A DNA stretch of 64,000 nt from Siphonodentalium dalli (lineage: Eukaryota > Mollusca > Scaphopoda > Gadilida > Siphonodentaliidae): contig CP136062.1 in assembly GCA_032622095.1 (NCBI GenBank), positions 231,088,578 through 231,152,577 of the forward strand, given 5' to 3'. Under the pieces are notes generated by a model. That model did no database searches. It was not told the origin of the DNA and was given only the letters and a program-made list of their open reading frames with translations. A program made the translations under genes and the position numbers. This document shows positions 42,701 to 52,486 of this stretch, in pieces (position 1 is the stretch's first letter; each line of letters starts with the position of its first letter).

Positions 42701-44283
42701 GTGTGCATCGGACTTGGTCTATGGTATCTTAGTACATGGTCTATCTGTGGGCACTTAGGTATTTGCACCATGTAACAGTGTCATGGGCATGGTCATAGAT
42801 ACCATACATGTATGGTTATATGAAGCGGTCTGGTTCATGGACTATACATATCCTACGTCCATAGTCTATATGTATGGACATGGGTCCTGTGACTATATAT
42901 GTGCCTGGGTTCCTAACCTAACTATTGTAGGCTAGGGCCATGGCTAACATATTGGTGGCTGACCCTAGATATGTTCTTCATATATAGTAGAGTGGATCCG
43001 TGTCTTACATTATATAACTAGCTGTGTGGGTCTATGGCTTATATAACTAGTATGGCCATGCCTCATATTAAATATAAGCAACAACTTTTCAACTCTCACT
43101 TTAAATTCCCGATATCTAAACTGATGGAGCATAACGGATAATTGTACCCATATTCTGGTTAGGCTCACACTAACAACATTTATAATTGTTTTCACATAAA
43201 AACGTTAATACAACCATGATATCAGTCATGTGTGCAATTTTGTATTTCGGGTATGACCCTGGCAACAGTTACCACTCATATAAGTAAGAATGATATGGTA
43301 TGTTTTTCAGCCAGCTCAACACTAACAACAACTATTCTAATTGTTTTCAACATAAAAGTGCTATTAGGTGTAGTTTAGTTTGTTAAAGCTACCATAATAT
43401 CAGTCATATGTGCATTTTTACAGTGTGTGTGTGTCCCTAGCAACCGTCACCCCCTGTAAGTAAGAAATATGGTAATTTGTCAGTCAGGTCAAAACTGACA
43501 ACAATTATGTTCACCATAAACATGCTACACGACGTAGTCATATGCATTAATCCGATGCCGGGTAGTTGCCTAGCAACCGTTGCCAAGAAGAGCCTGTTGC
43601 AAATGTCGCCACATGTGAAAATGAGGAGTAGCATATAAGGAACATGTGTGCCAAGTTCCATGCTTGTATCGCCCTTTTCACAGTTGGTGTGTTTTCTACA
43701 ACAAGCATTTGGACTAGCGGAAGAGCAAAATGTGACGAGAGCCAGTTTAGGGGGTAGGGTTATGTTTTTACAAGTATTGACCACTTATCATAGGTATAGC
43801 TGCTAATCCCGCATATTATATTGCAGGAGTGATGTCTGTGCAGTTTTTAAAACAAATTGCTTGCGCATACGTAATGAATAGCCCGAGAAATTTGACATCG
43901 AATAGGACAGTTTGTCTAAAAAAATCGTCATTTTTTGGGGTCATTATGTTATTTTATATCCATATCCGCGAAATTCATTTAATTCCCCCCGTTGAATTTG
44001 TATCTCTGGTTCAAGAATTGTGTATTGAACAATACTGAGTACATTTGGTATATGTTTCGGCTGAAAAATTGTTATATCATCCCATTATTCCTATGATTGT
44101 GAAAAACTTAAAAGTTTTTATTTTTTGATGGAAAAAATTGGTTAACTCCGAAAGCTCAACTCCGATTTTAGGGGACTTTTCGTGACGAATCCGCGATGTT
44201 ATGGCCTAAATAATATAAAAAAATCAGCTTTCCCGGATTTATTTCCTTACTTTTCCCCATTCACGCCTAATGTGCCTGGACTA
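39755..44283. mobile_element. 4.5-kb foldback transposon without transposase
   Basis: TAGTCCAGGCACATTA at 39755 is exactly mirrored by TAATGTGCCTGGACTA ending at 44283. Complementarity continues inward imperfectly: AATCCGGGAAAGCTGA/TCAGCTTTCCCGGATT, then ACTACCCCCT/AGGGGGTAG, then TTGGCAACGGTTGCTAGGCA/TGCCTAGCAACCGTTGCCAA. The arms are thus more than 1 kb on each side. The middle (about 41400-43050) is a degenerate minisatellite of phrases like GGTCCATGGCCTACATATGT, and it has a C-run of 19 near 41379-41397. No ORF resembles a transposase, so it must be mobilised in trans. TA at the tips may be part of the target duplication. Confidence 0.85.
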
Positions 44284-44285
44284 TT

Positions 44286-44437
44286 AGTGTAATCTCGTAA
44301 AGCCTATGTTAAACTTACCCTTTCTCAGTGTAATCTCGTAAAGCCTACGTTAAACTTACCCTTTCTCATTGTAATCTCGTAAAGCCTATGTTAAACTAAC
44401 CCTTTCTCATTGTAATCTCGTAAAGCCTATGTTAAAT
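44286..44437. repeat. 41-bp tandem repeat, about 4 copies
   Basis: AGTGTAATCTCGTAAAGCCT + ATGTTAAACTTACCCTTTCTC repeated directly against the right end of the foldback transposon; its first bases overlap the insertion point. Confidence 0.92.
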
Positions 44438-44804
44438 TATTGTGAGTTACGGCATCAAATCATCTAATACAATTCCAATTCAATAAAAACTCTCTCTCAC
44501 ATAAATATTAAAGATGGATTTAAATAACGTATTTTATATATTTTCCTGGGTATGAAATAATGCGTATGAGTTGGAAATCCCCGCCAGGAAACGCTTCTAT
44601 CAATTAATATTGATTTTATTCCGAATATTTTATTATAAAATGAGATGATAAAGTGGGACACTTTATTTATCTATTTTTAGAACAGACCATTCAGGCGATA
44701 CCATATAGATAGATATAATTATGGTGTCCCTATAGTTATGCTCCGAACGTCAAATGTCCCAGATTGATTGATTGTATTGTTTTATTACATAGGCCTGCCT
44801 GCTG
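44438..44804. other. No gene seen
   Basis: AT-rich stretch between the 41-bp repeat and the miniature LTR element, ending in GCCTGCCTGCTG. Confidence 0.4.
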
Positions 44805-45076
44805 TGTAGCGGTCGCGTTATAAATCTTGAAGGCCGATGACTTCTCTGATCGAGAGGTCTAGATCCCTTAGACGTTAGACGTTTTGAGCGATCACCGAAG
44901 TTAAGCAACGTCGAGTCCGGTTAGTCCGGGGATGGGTGACCACTGAGTCGCACTTCTGCCCCTCCCCTCTCTCTCCCTCCCTCCCCCTCTTTCCCCTCTC
45001 TCCCATCTCCCTCCCCTATCTCCCTCTCCCCTACTCTCCATCCTCTACCTCTCTCCTTCTCCCTCTCTCTGTTACA
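44805..45076 (+). repeat. 5' LTR of the miniature element
   Basis: 272 bp. Shares TGTAGCG-TCGCGTT, AAGGCCGATGACTTCTCTG and TCGAGAGGTCTAGAT with the 3' LTR. Compared with that LTR the 3' half of the 5S segment is missing, and a CT-rich microsatellite (about 44953-45070) has expanded. Confidence 0.85.
44890..44941 (+). pseudogene. 5S rRNA-derived segment in the 5' LTR
   Basis: GATCACCGAAGTTAAGCAAC then GTCGAGTCCGGTTAGTCCGG and GGATGGGTGACC correspond to roughly positions 40-90 of an animal 5S rRNA. The 5' third and the 3' end of the gene are absent, so this is not a functional 5S gene, though the internal control region is partly kept. Confidence 0.88.
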
Positions 45077-45077
45077 C

Positions 45078-45091
45078 TGGGGGCTCGTCCG
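45078..45091 (+). promoter_or_regulatory. Primer-binding site, tRNA-Pro type
   Basis: TGGGGGCTCGTCCG begins one base after the first LTR. It is the same 14-mer used as a tRNA-Pro primer site in known retroelements; the match stops there (CCCCCC follows). Confidence 0.75.
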
Positions 45092-45167
45092 CCCCCCGGA
45101 GTCTGTGTCATGATGCGACCGCTCTGGGGAGGACTCGGTGAATCTCAAAAAGAACGAGGGAGTATAG

Positions 45168-45388
45168 TGTAGCGATCGCGTTGTAAATATAGAAGGCCGA
45201 TGACTTCTCTGCTCGAGAGGTCTAGATATCTTTGACGGAGTCTTTGTCACGGTCGTTAGACGCTTTGTGTGATCACCGAAGTTAAGCAACGTCGAGCTCG
45301 GTTAGTCGTTGGATGGGTGACCGGCTTGGGATTCCAGGTGCTGCCAACTTTCGGTGCGAATCCCGCACTTCTCTCTCGTTTTGTTACA
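45168..45388 (+). repeat. 3' LTR of the miniature element
   Basis: 221 bp, TGTAGCGATCGCGTTGTAAA to CTCGTTTTGTTACA. It keeps a longer 5S segment than the 5' LTR and lacks the CT expansion, so the two LTRs have diverged by indels since insertion. Confidence 0.85.
45271..45343 (+). pseudogene. 5S rRNA-derived segment in the 3' LTR
   Basis: 73 nt: GATCACCGAAGTTAAGCAAC, GTCGAGCTCGGTTAGTCGTT, GGATGGGTGACCGGCTTGGG, ATTCCAGGTGCTG. This follows animal 5S rRNA from about position 40 to 110 with few changes and includes the box A, intermediate and box C regions of the internal RNA polymerase III promoter. The first 40 nt of 5S are replaced by unrelated LTR sequence. Confidence 0.9.
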
Positions 45389-46315
45389 GCTGCTACCGGC
45401 GACATTTTACCCACATTTGGTGGACTTCCGCAATATTAAGATATATACTAAGTGAACAGAGCAACATGCTGCCCTTGGCCTTGTTAAGCACACAAAATAT
45501 CGAGAGAAAAAATGTGTAAATTTTGAACCTTAAGTTTGAAAAGTCCCATTGAAACCGAAGAACTATATTTCGAAACGGTGTGATTCGGTTCTCCAATTAT
45601 TGTATCATCACAAAAGTCTAAACGCACGTGTACGACATTGTCACAACTCGTACGGCAAGACAAACATAAGAGTTCTAAATTTGCTGCAATTTTGACGAGT
45701 AGCTTAATTGCGAAAATCGTCAACAAAACTACGGCTCTGATAATCTGATTTTCCATTCTGTCATTATGTTTTAGTGCGGGAATTGTTCTCAAAGCACATC
45801 ATATATAGAAAATTTGACATTGGAACGATCGGATTTAGCTATTTTTGCTGGGAAAACCCCATGCTAAATATAGTACCCAGTCGGTGACAGAAAGGAAGTA
45901 TGGTTAGAAGGAACTAAATGTTTTCCAGATAGGCCTCAGTGTTAATGTTTGGCCCCGCCCACTAAATTTGCTACATACGAATTGCACGAAATCGTAAATT
46001 TCGTGAAGCCCAACCCTTCGCGCATCTTTTGCCATGTATGAGTATACTATCCTGACCACAATTTTTTCAACTTTTCAACACGCGTTTTCCACACTACCCC
46101 ACTTTTTGCACAAAATTTGAACTGCTGACGAAAGCAAATACCCTGCCTCATTCTCCCGTCAATGTTTGGACACGAACGCATTTCAGACATTTATACATGC
46201 CATAGGTATATATATCTTTTAAATTTGTAAATATTATTGAAATATTATACGCCAATCGCGTGCCAGAATTTTTTTAACTCGTATTCGAGATTGGGTGTAA
46301 AAACGAAAGGGACGT
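45389..46315. other. No gene seen
   Basis: Unique-looking sequence. Short open frames on the minus strand near 45400-45790 show no recognisable domain or splice framework. Confidence 0.35.
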
Positions 46316-47460
46316 ATAGTCCAGGAGATATTGGTCAACCTCTGCACCCCCCCCCCCAGGACTTAACTTCACCCCACTAATTTTCTTCCTTAAGGTCTCC
46401 TCTAATTTCTTTCACTTGTTAACAAGAAAAAAAAGTGGCCGCAGAGACTCCAGACAAGATGGCGTCCATCATGGCGGCCATTTTTTTTAATGCACCAGGT
46501 TTCTTTGATCGCCGTTATAGTAAAGATGATGTTACATGCCGTCTTGCTTTCCGCTCGATTCGTTATGCTAATATACAACCCTTACAAATTAGCCAAAAAT
46601 CGGACACCAGAATCCAATATGGCGGCCAAGATGGCCGCCGAAATGTGAAAATATGCTATTTTTCTGTCATGTTACCACCTTTCGTTTGTCTCTGTGGGAA
46701 AATGTTAGAATGTTTGCGTCATGTTATACATTTATCATATAGAGGAGTCATTGGCGAATACATGGGGACCATAATATGCATTCATTGCGGGATATTTTTG
46801 TCCGATATCACGTTTTCCCAAATGCCGGTATCATAGGTCAAAGCCGAATCTCCGTTAATAACGCGATGTTATGTTTCGAATCAATGAATGTTATTGCTAT
46901 TATAACAACACCCATGCATATATATTTGCAGGAGATACTCGAGCTAGGATTCCTCTTATACCTGAGTTGAGGAATATTTACCCAAATCCAAGATGGCGGC
47001 CAAAATGGCCACCAGAAATAATAAATCGCTGAAAATCGCTGATTTTAACATCAGTGAGCATTATTGTCATGACAACTCCACACCTGCTTACTATTGTAAG
47101 TTGGGAACACTTAGACGAAGAACTTTCCTTGTACCATTTCCAAATAAAAGTCCCCCAAATCCAAAATGGCGCCCACAATGGCGGACAGATTTTGAAAAAT
47201 CACCGAAATTCCCTCATATTCACATCATTGGGCATTATTGTCGAGACAACTCCATCCATGCGTACAGTTGAGTTGGAAATACTGAGTTGAAGTAATTACC
47301 TTACATCTCATGCAAGAAATGGTTTTCCAAATCGAAGATGGCGGCCAAAATGGCGACCGAAATTTGAAAACACGCCTACATTCCTTTACTTTCTTAGGAT
47401 GGGCGTTATTGTTTCGATATCGTGACCACCGTACGCTCGCCACAGGACATGGTCGTATAT
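46316..47460. repeat. Degenerate tandem repeat with AAGATGGCGGCCAAAATGGC
   Basis: After TAGTCCAGGAGATATTGGTC, five or six units of about 170-190 bp share CCAAATCCAAGATGGCGGCC, AAAATGGC, a GAAATTTGAAAA stretch, CATTATTGTC and ACAACTCCA. Frames of up to 133 codons here arise from the repeat. Similar CAAGATGGC phrases occur near 7880, 35320 and 37280. Confidence 0.75.
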
Positions 47461-49642
47461 TTAGTAGATTTTAACTACATGTGTTGACTTATCTCAAACG
47501 CCGAATACATGCACATAACGGCCTTGTGGAACAAATCATATATATGTACAGGTTATATGGGCTTGTCGGAATGATTAATGCCCGTCATAATTGTCACTGA
47601 AAAATCGTGCGATATGTCCAACACTGTTCACGAAATAATACAAAACAAGCATGTATATAACAAGATATATAAATGCATCGATATGGACGTCACTATAAAG
47701 TGTGTTTATTTAGTTCACCTTAGAATTACATACTAATACATCTCCCTTGACCTCGAGATATCAAACATTCCCAAACTCTTTAAAACTTAATAATTTTGTA
47801 TATCTTTATTTTTCCATTTAAAACAAAACAACTTTCAAACTGATTGGTCAATATTCGAATCTATTTTCTGGCTGAAATGTCAAATTACTTCTGTTGGTTC
47901 GGGTATGCATGGAATGTCCAACGTTGAACATTTTTACCAAAGTTAGGACTACCCGGTCGCCACGCTCATGCATGCAGTGCCTCAACTTGTTTTAAAATTT
48001 CGCCAGGTAATACCTCGCCATTATAATTCGCGACTTGCATTTATGATCCAATAAACAGTCAAATACAAATATCGTATACTTTGTTTTATATGAGGTCATT
48101 CCATGAAGAGTTATATTATTATAGCATGTTTTGAAATAACTTTTCATGCGCGGTATATATATCATCATCATGATGTAGTCAGCCATGTGTAACTGCTATA
48201 TGTCGGTATAGTGGACAAGATATTACATGTACATAAACTTGCACGAACTGTTCAGTATATAAATAACTTAGTAAAAATAAATAAACAAAAATAGAAAACA
48301 TGGAATTTCCAGAATTGTTGTTATCTGCACGCCAAAATATAGAGGCTTATTTGACTCGGACACATGCCCTCCAAGAGTTGTACTGAACTAGAACCTATCA
48401 TTTTCGTCCCCGTAAAAACGGTACATAACAGCATGCATGGACATATTCCTCAAACTTTTCACGCCTGCATAATTCACATCGTGGACTGCATTGTATATAC
48501 GCATATTTAAACACCTCGCATATTTAAGGGGAAAATTGCAAGTAGAGATCTACAAAACTAGTTAGTTGAAAATTATCACATGAACGAATTAATAGCTTAA
48601 GTACATATGATATTTGATTATAAAAGATAATTAACGGAAAACATAACGATAAATACGAACCCATCATCATCGTGCTTGAAAAGTTCAACTTATATAGGCC
48701 TATATAGACTTATGCACACCAGACACTAAATGAAATGGTCGGCTGGCACTCTGTATCTGGTAAATATTCAGAAAGATATTATGGATTAATATAATGTCTG
48801 CCCTATCTCTGAAAAACAGTGCCATTGTCGGTGGAATAGAATAAAGAGAAAGTGCCGCGTGAAGTAAAAATAGTTTCCCGTTAAGATCTGGCGTAATACT
48901 AATTTTCCGGACAATCGCGCGCTTGGTTTCGCTTCCGATTCCAGAAATTCAATTAATCGGAATGGCACGTGTAATTGATGTAATTTTTGTTGTGACTTTA
49001 ATCTGTTTCTTGATTTGAAACTATATCGGGTTTATGTATTGTATAACTTCCTGGTAAAGTGTTGATTGTTTTTGGAGGAATCCATTTACAATAAATGCAT
49101 ATTTATCGACCTTTGATATTATTGACAGAATGCGTCTAAATAACGGAATATCACGACGGAACGAACCGCGTGCACCGGCGGTATATTTTTCAGATAAACT
49201 TTTGCTCTTTATTCGAAAATGTGCAATTCCCGAGGCCAGAACATTTGCGAAATATGTTTATTGACACGTAACCTTTCAACATTTACCAAAATTATGTAGT
49301 ACCTCAAAAGTTGCAGAGCAATGACAGCTTAGGATTTTCATCCCATGGTCTATATGACTGGTGCGCTCTTGTCCAGATTGAGACATTTAGTGCGCCAAAT
49401 AAACAGACTCGAGTCCCAAAAACAGTGGCAGAGACATCAAGATAGCAATTTTCATTCACTTAGCATGCAGTTATATCAACTTTGAGATGAAAATCATTCA
49501 TTAAAATGTACTTTTACTTCCATGCTGAACTATAAATTTAGACAGCTGTTGCCGAATTTCGCGCGATAAACTGGTCCTTGGCTTTGTTCACGGAAAATTT
49601 GAAAACATATATAGTAACCTGACCCTTTCCACCCTATTTCAC
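47461..49642. other. 2.2-kb stretch, nothing recognised
   Basis: AT-rich single-copy-looking sequence without a credible ORF, RNA gene or repeat, apart from short TATATA runs. Confidence 0.45.
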
Positions 49643-50459
49643 AGGCCCCTGGGGGGAATGGAAATTACCAGATATACCAATATATATACTATAACAGAGA
49701 CAAGGTTCACAAGTCCGATATTGGGAAAAACACACCATCTATCATATTCCTCATAAATTCTCAAAATGTTTCTTCTCAGTCACAATATATTGCATTGTGT
49801 CATATTGGCCATGGAATTTCCTTTCTTTTGATGTTTAAATCGATAATATAAAACGAAGGGAAGGCAAGATATCGTATCGGTAGGTTTGGCTATAAACCTA
49901 CCGACGAAAAACATCTTCAGTTTCCCTGCCTGGTATATATAGTGATCACAGCACACACAGATACCAATTCAATTATTACGATCGTCATTGCCGAACTTGT
50001 AAATTCTCCGTACGATATGTCGAGTTCACGAGTTGTCGACTTCGCTTAAATGGACTTCATCAAGTAATATATCAAACGAACGAAAAGTTAATACCATATA
50101 ACATACACTGGGGCATATTTTGGCTGAGTTGACAATGTTTTAGATTTATTGAGGATATTAGGCGGACATGACCCGTTTTACTCCCAAATTTCCAGTAGAT
50201 ATATATTGCAAGTTTTCGTACGATGTCTCGACTTCCCTTTGTTGGATTCTATATGGAATTATAGACATCAAAAGAAAGGAAATGTCCTGACCAAGAATAA
50301 ACACTGAAATATATTGTGACTGAGTTGAAAGATTTGAAGGAATCTATGAGGAATATGAAAGATGGTGTTTTTCCCAAAATCGGACTTGTGAACCTTGTCA
50401 CTGGTATAGTATATATACAAAATGTATATTGGTTTCGCTACTATTTTTCCCCAGGGGAA
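49643..50459. mobile_element. Foldback element with arms of about 190 bp
   Basis: GGGGAATGG-type ends and arms 49643-49833 and 50270-50459 are imperfect reverse complements. For example ACAAGGTTCACAAGTCCGAT on the left faces ATCGGACTTGTGAACCTTGT-like sequence on the right, and CCTTTCTTTTGATGT faces ACATCAAAAGAAAGG. The centre has an inner hairpin (GGTAGGTTTGGCTATAAACC then TACC). The Ty3/gypsy element is inserted 3 bp beyond its right tip. Confidence 0.8.
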
Positions 50460-50462
50460 TGC

Positions 50463-51228
50463 TGTGCCAAGACGACCCCAGGGACATAACTTTCAACCTG
50501 GGAAGAAGATAGGAAATATCTAAGTCAGAGGGGCGCTCGATTACCACACATATCAGCGCCGCTGTTGACCACATCTAGATCGCAAGTACTGAGTACCAAA
50601 TCGAATTAGCGAGCGTCCATGCAATAACATAGGGAAATGATTTGTGGAGTAAACAGAACACGGTCTTGAGGATTAGCAAGACCAGATGTATCGCCTAGAA
50701 AGCTACTGAACCCAGGAGAGTTAATAGGACCCATGGGGAGATGACGATAACTCAATTACCCTAAGTACGATGAACCGACGCGCCGTGAAAATACACGTGG
50801 CCGTCATTAGCAGACACTGGGTATTTTAGGAAGAAGAAAACCGACATCCACAGACAGTTCTAACCAGTTTCTATCTGACCAACACAAGCGATCATCACGA
50901 ACCCTCGGACGCTTAGAAGATCAGAGTGGAGCAATGGACGGAAATACAAGGTAAACATTATGCTCTTGTATTTCTGACAACGCCCCACTGATGCGCCGAC
51001 GGAGGAAGAAGAAGAGCAGACGACAGGAAGACGAACTCAACCGGAACTCAACCGAGTAGAAGACAAGCAGACACACACAACCTATGAAGACGGAAGAAGA
51101 CCCGAAACCAAGCAGACGTCAGGAAGAGAAACCCAGATGCCGATGATTGAACATTATTGACTTTGTTATATATAAATAATCAAACAGTTCTGATAGCCTT
51201 AAGAGTTCTATGTACCCGTATTGGCACA
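50463..51228 (+). repeat. 5' LTR
   Basis: 766 bp, TGTGCCAAGACGACCCCAGG to CCCGTATTGGCACA with 8-bp inverted tips. TATATAAATA at 51169-51178 is a candidate TATA box, which would leave a very short R-U5. Differences from the 3' LTR seen: CACGTGG/CACATGG, AAGATCAG/AAGAGCAG and GACGTCAGG/GACGACAGG. Confidence 0.95.
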
Positions 51229-51239
51229 TATCTCTTAAC

Positions 51240-51259
51240 TGGTGCCTTCGAGCCAGGAT
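51240..51259 (+). promoter_or_regulatory. Candidate primer-binding site
   Basis: TGGTGCCTTCGAGCCAGGAT starts with TGG, the complement of a tRNA CCA end, and its complement reads like a tRNA T-arm plus acceptor. It begins 11 bases after the LTR. I cannot assign the tRNA. Confidence 0.5.
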
Positions 51260-51364
51260 CTGAACGCTAATCACAGACACAACGTGAAGCCAGAAGAGGA
51301 ACAGTGTGCACAGAAACAGTGTGGGAAAATTCGCAAAACGTGAGTCTAATTGTTTATTATCATA

Positions 51365-52453
51365 ATGGCTACCCAACAACAACAATCACCTGGTGTTCTC
51401 GCCCCATTAACAGAATCTATCAATTCTCAAATTGCTGCAATGGCCATGACTACGGTGACACAGGTAGTGACGTCATTTGACGGGGACCCCACGAAATACC
51501 ACGGGTGGGTCAAGTCGATAGAAAAATGCGCGATCCTAACCGGCGCTAACGAAGCAAAGAAGCCCTATATGGCATTTCAGAGCGCGACGGGCCCCGTATC
51601 AGATTTTTTACAAAGATATTTGGCCACGAATCCTAACGCCACGTGGCAAGACACAAAAACTGAATTATCTAGTCGATTTGCCGAGATAAATGACATTCAA
51701 TTCGCCTTTTCGATGCTAAGAAAAATCAAGCAAAAACAAAACGAAAATTTACATGTGCTTGCCGAACGGATTTTGGAGATCGCGATTGTGGCATACCAAG
51801 AGCAGCCCGGCGGGATCAACGCGGTTGAAGGCCAACTCGTAGGGTTTTATATTGACGCTTTAAGAAGCGACAGTTTGAAAATGAAGTTGATCAGGGATGC
51901 GCCGAAGACACTAAAATTGGCAGCCGACATCGCCATGCGGGAAATGGGGATCCGACGGGTATTCAACCTACGAACGGGCCGCGAAAATTACAACGAAAAC
52001 GAACCGGAAGCAATGGAAATCGATAGTTTCAGAAACAAACGCGCGAGAACAACCTGCGATATTTGCGCAAGCGATAACCACACGACCCGTGAACACCGAT
52101 CACGCCCGAGACAGGTGCATGTCGAAGCGGTGGTTAAACCACGAACAGTCGAATGTTGGACGTGTCAAGGTGATCATTTCGCTCGCGACTGCCCCTTTAA
52201 GACCGAAAACCGGAGGCACGTATCTTGCTGGGTTTGCGAAGGTAACCACTTAGCTAGAAATTGCCCCTCTAAATCCGGAGATTCGAAGCAAAAGCAATGG
52301 AACACGCCAGTAACGCCACCTAGGGGAATCCGCCGAGATCAGCCGAACCGATCACGTGACCTATCCCATGATACACCTCGTCACAGCCGGAGATATCCGA
52401 CATTAAACGAACCACCGCGACTAATGACCCCGCCCACATACGCAAAAAACTAA
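51365..52453 (+). CDS. gag: Gag polyprotein
   Basis: The start is ATG at 51365 (MATQQQQSPGVLAPLTESIN); an earlier in-frame TTG is not credible. About 362 residues. The N-terminal half holds a capsid-like helical region (FDGDPTKYHGWVKSIEKCAI; ATWQDTKTELSSRFAEINDI; YIDALRSDSLKMKLIRDAPK), typical of Ty3/gypsy Gag. Two zinc knuckles follow, CWTCQGDHFARDC and CWVCEGNHLARNC, spaced CX2CX3HX4C, one residue shorter than the classical knuckle. A CDICASDNHTTREH motif precedes them. The basic tail ends YAKN with TAA. Gag forms the particle and binds RNA. The frame is intact. Confidence 0.93.
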   Translation: MATQQQQSPGVLAPLTESINSQIAAMAMTTVTQVVTSFDGDPTKYHGWVKSIEKCAILTGANEAKKPYMAFQSATGPVSDFLQRYLATNPNATWQDTKTELSSRFAEINDIQFAFSMLRKIKQKQNENLHVLAERILEIAIVAYQEQPGGINAVEGQLVGFYIDALRSDSLKMKLIRDAPKTLKLAADIAMREMGIRRVFNLRTGRENYNENEPEAMEIDSFRNKRARTTCDICASDNHTTREHRSRPRQVHVEAVVKPRTVECWTCQGDHFARDCPFKTENRRHVSCWVCEGNHLARNCPSKSGDSKQKQWNTPVTPPRGIRRDQPNRSRDLSHDTPRHSRRYPTLNEPPRLMTPPTYAKN

Positions 52454-52486
52454 GGAATCCTCTCATTGAGGCCACATGTGAGAGGA
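52444..52486 (+). promoter_or_regulatory. Programmed -1 ribosomal frameshift signal
   Basis: The slippery heptamer A AAA AAC lies at 52444-52450 in the right register (GCA AAA AAC TAA), directly before the gag stop codon. Seven bases later TCCTCTCA (52458-52465) can pair perfectly with TGAGAGGA (52479-52486), giving an 8-bp stem with a 13-base loop. A -1 shift enters the pol frame, which is open from here. Heptamer, spacing and stem all match the known design. Confidence 0.9.

Larger units (their letters stand above)
44805..45388 (+). mobile_element. TRIM-like miniature LTR retroelement with 5S-derived LTRs
   Basis: Two direct repeats, 44805-45076 and 45168-45388, begin TGTAGCG and end GTTACA, so they have the TG...CA form of LTRs. 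They are flanked by GCTG on both sides (44801-44804 and 45389-45392), a 4-bp target duplication. Only 91 bp separates them. It starts one base after the first LTR with TGGGGGCTCGTCCG, the complement of a tRNA-Pro 3' end, and ends in the purine-rich AAAAAGAACGAGGGAGTATAG directly before the second LTR. There is no coding capacity. Both LTRs contain 5S rRNA-derived sequence. The size and layout match terminal-repeat retrotransposons in miniature; the 5S content recalls the plant family Cassandra. Confidence 0.85.

Noticed and set aside
43437-43784. 115-codon ORF in the large foldback transposon
   Set aside because: No transposase motif, and the sequence pairs with the opposite arm as part of the foldback.
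44890-45343. Genuine 5S rRNA gene
   Set aside because: The first 40 nt of 5S are absent in both copies, the 3' end is lost in the first, and no T-run terminator follows at the expected place. The LTR layout explains the sequence better.
46435-46836. 133-codon ORF
   Set aside because: Starts at a non-ATG codon within the AAGATGGCGGCC satellite and is not preserved in the neighbouring units.
51350-51364. Gag start upstream at TTG
   Set aside because: ATG at 51365 in context ATAATGG is the natural start; the five upstream codons (FIII type) look untranslated.
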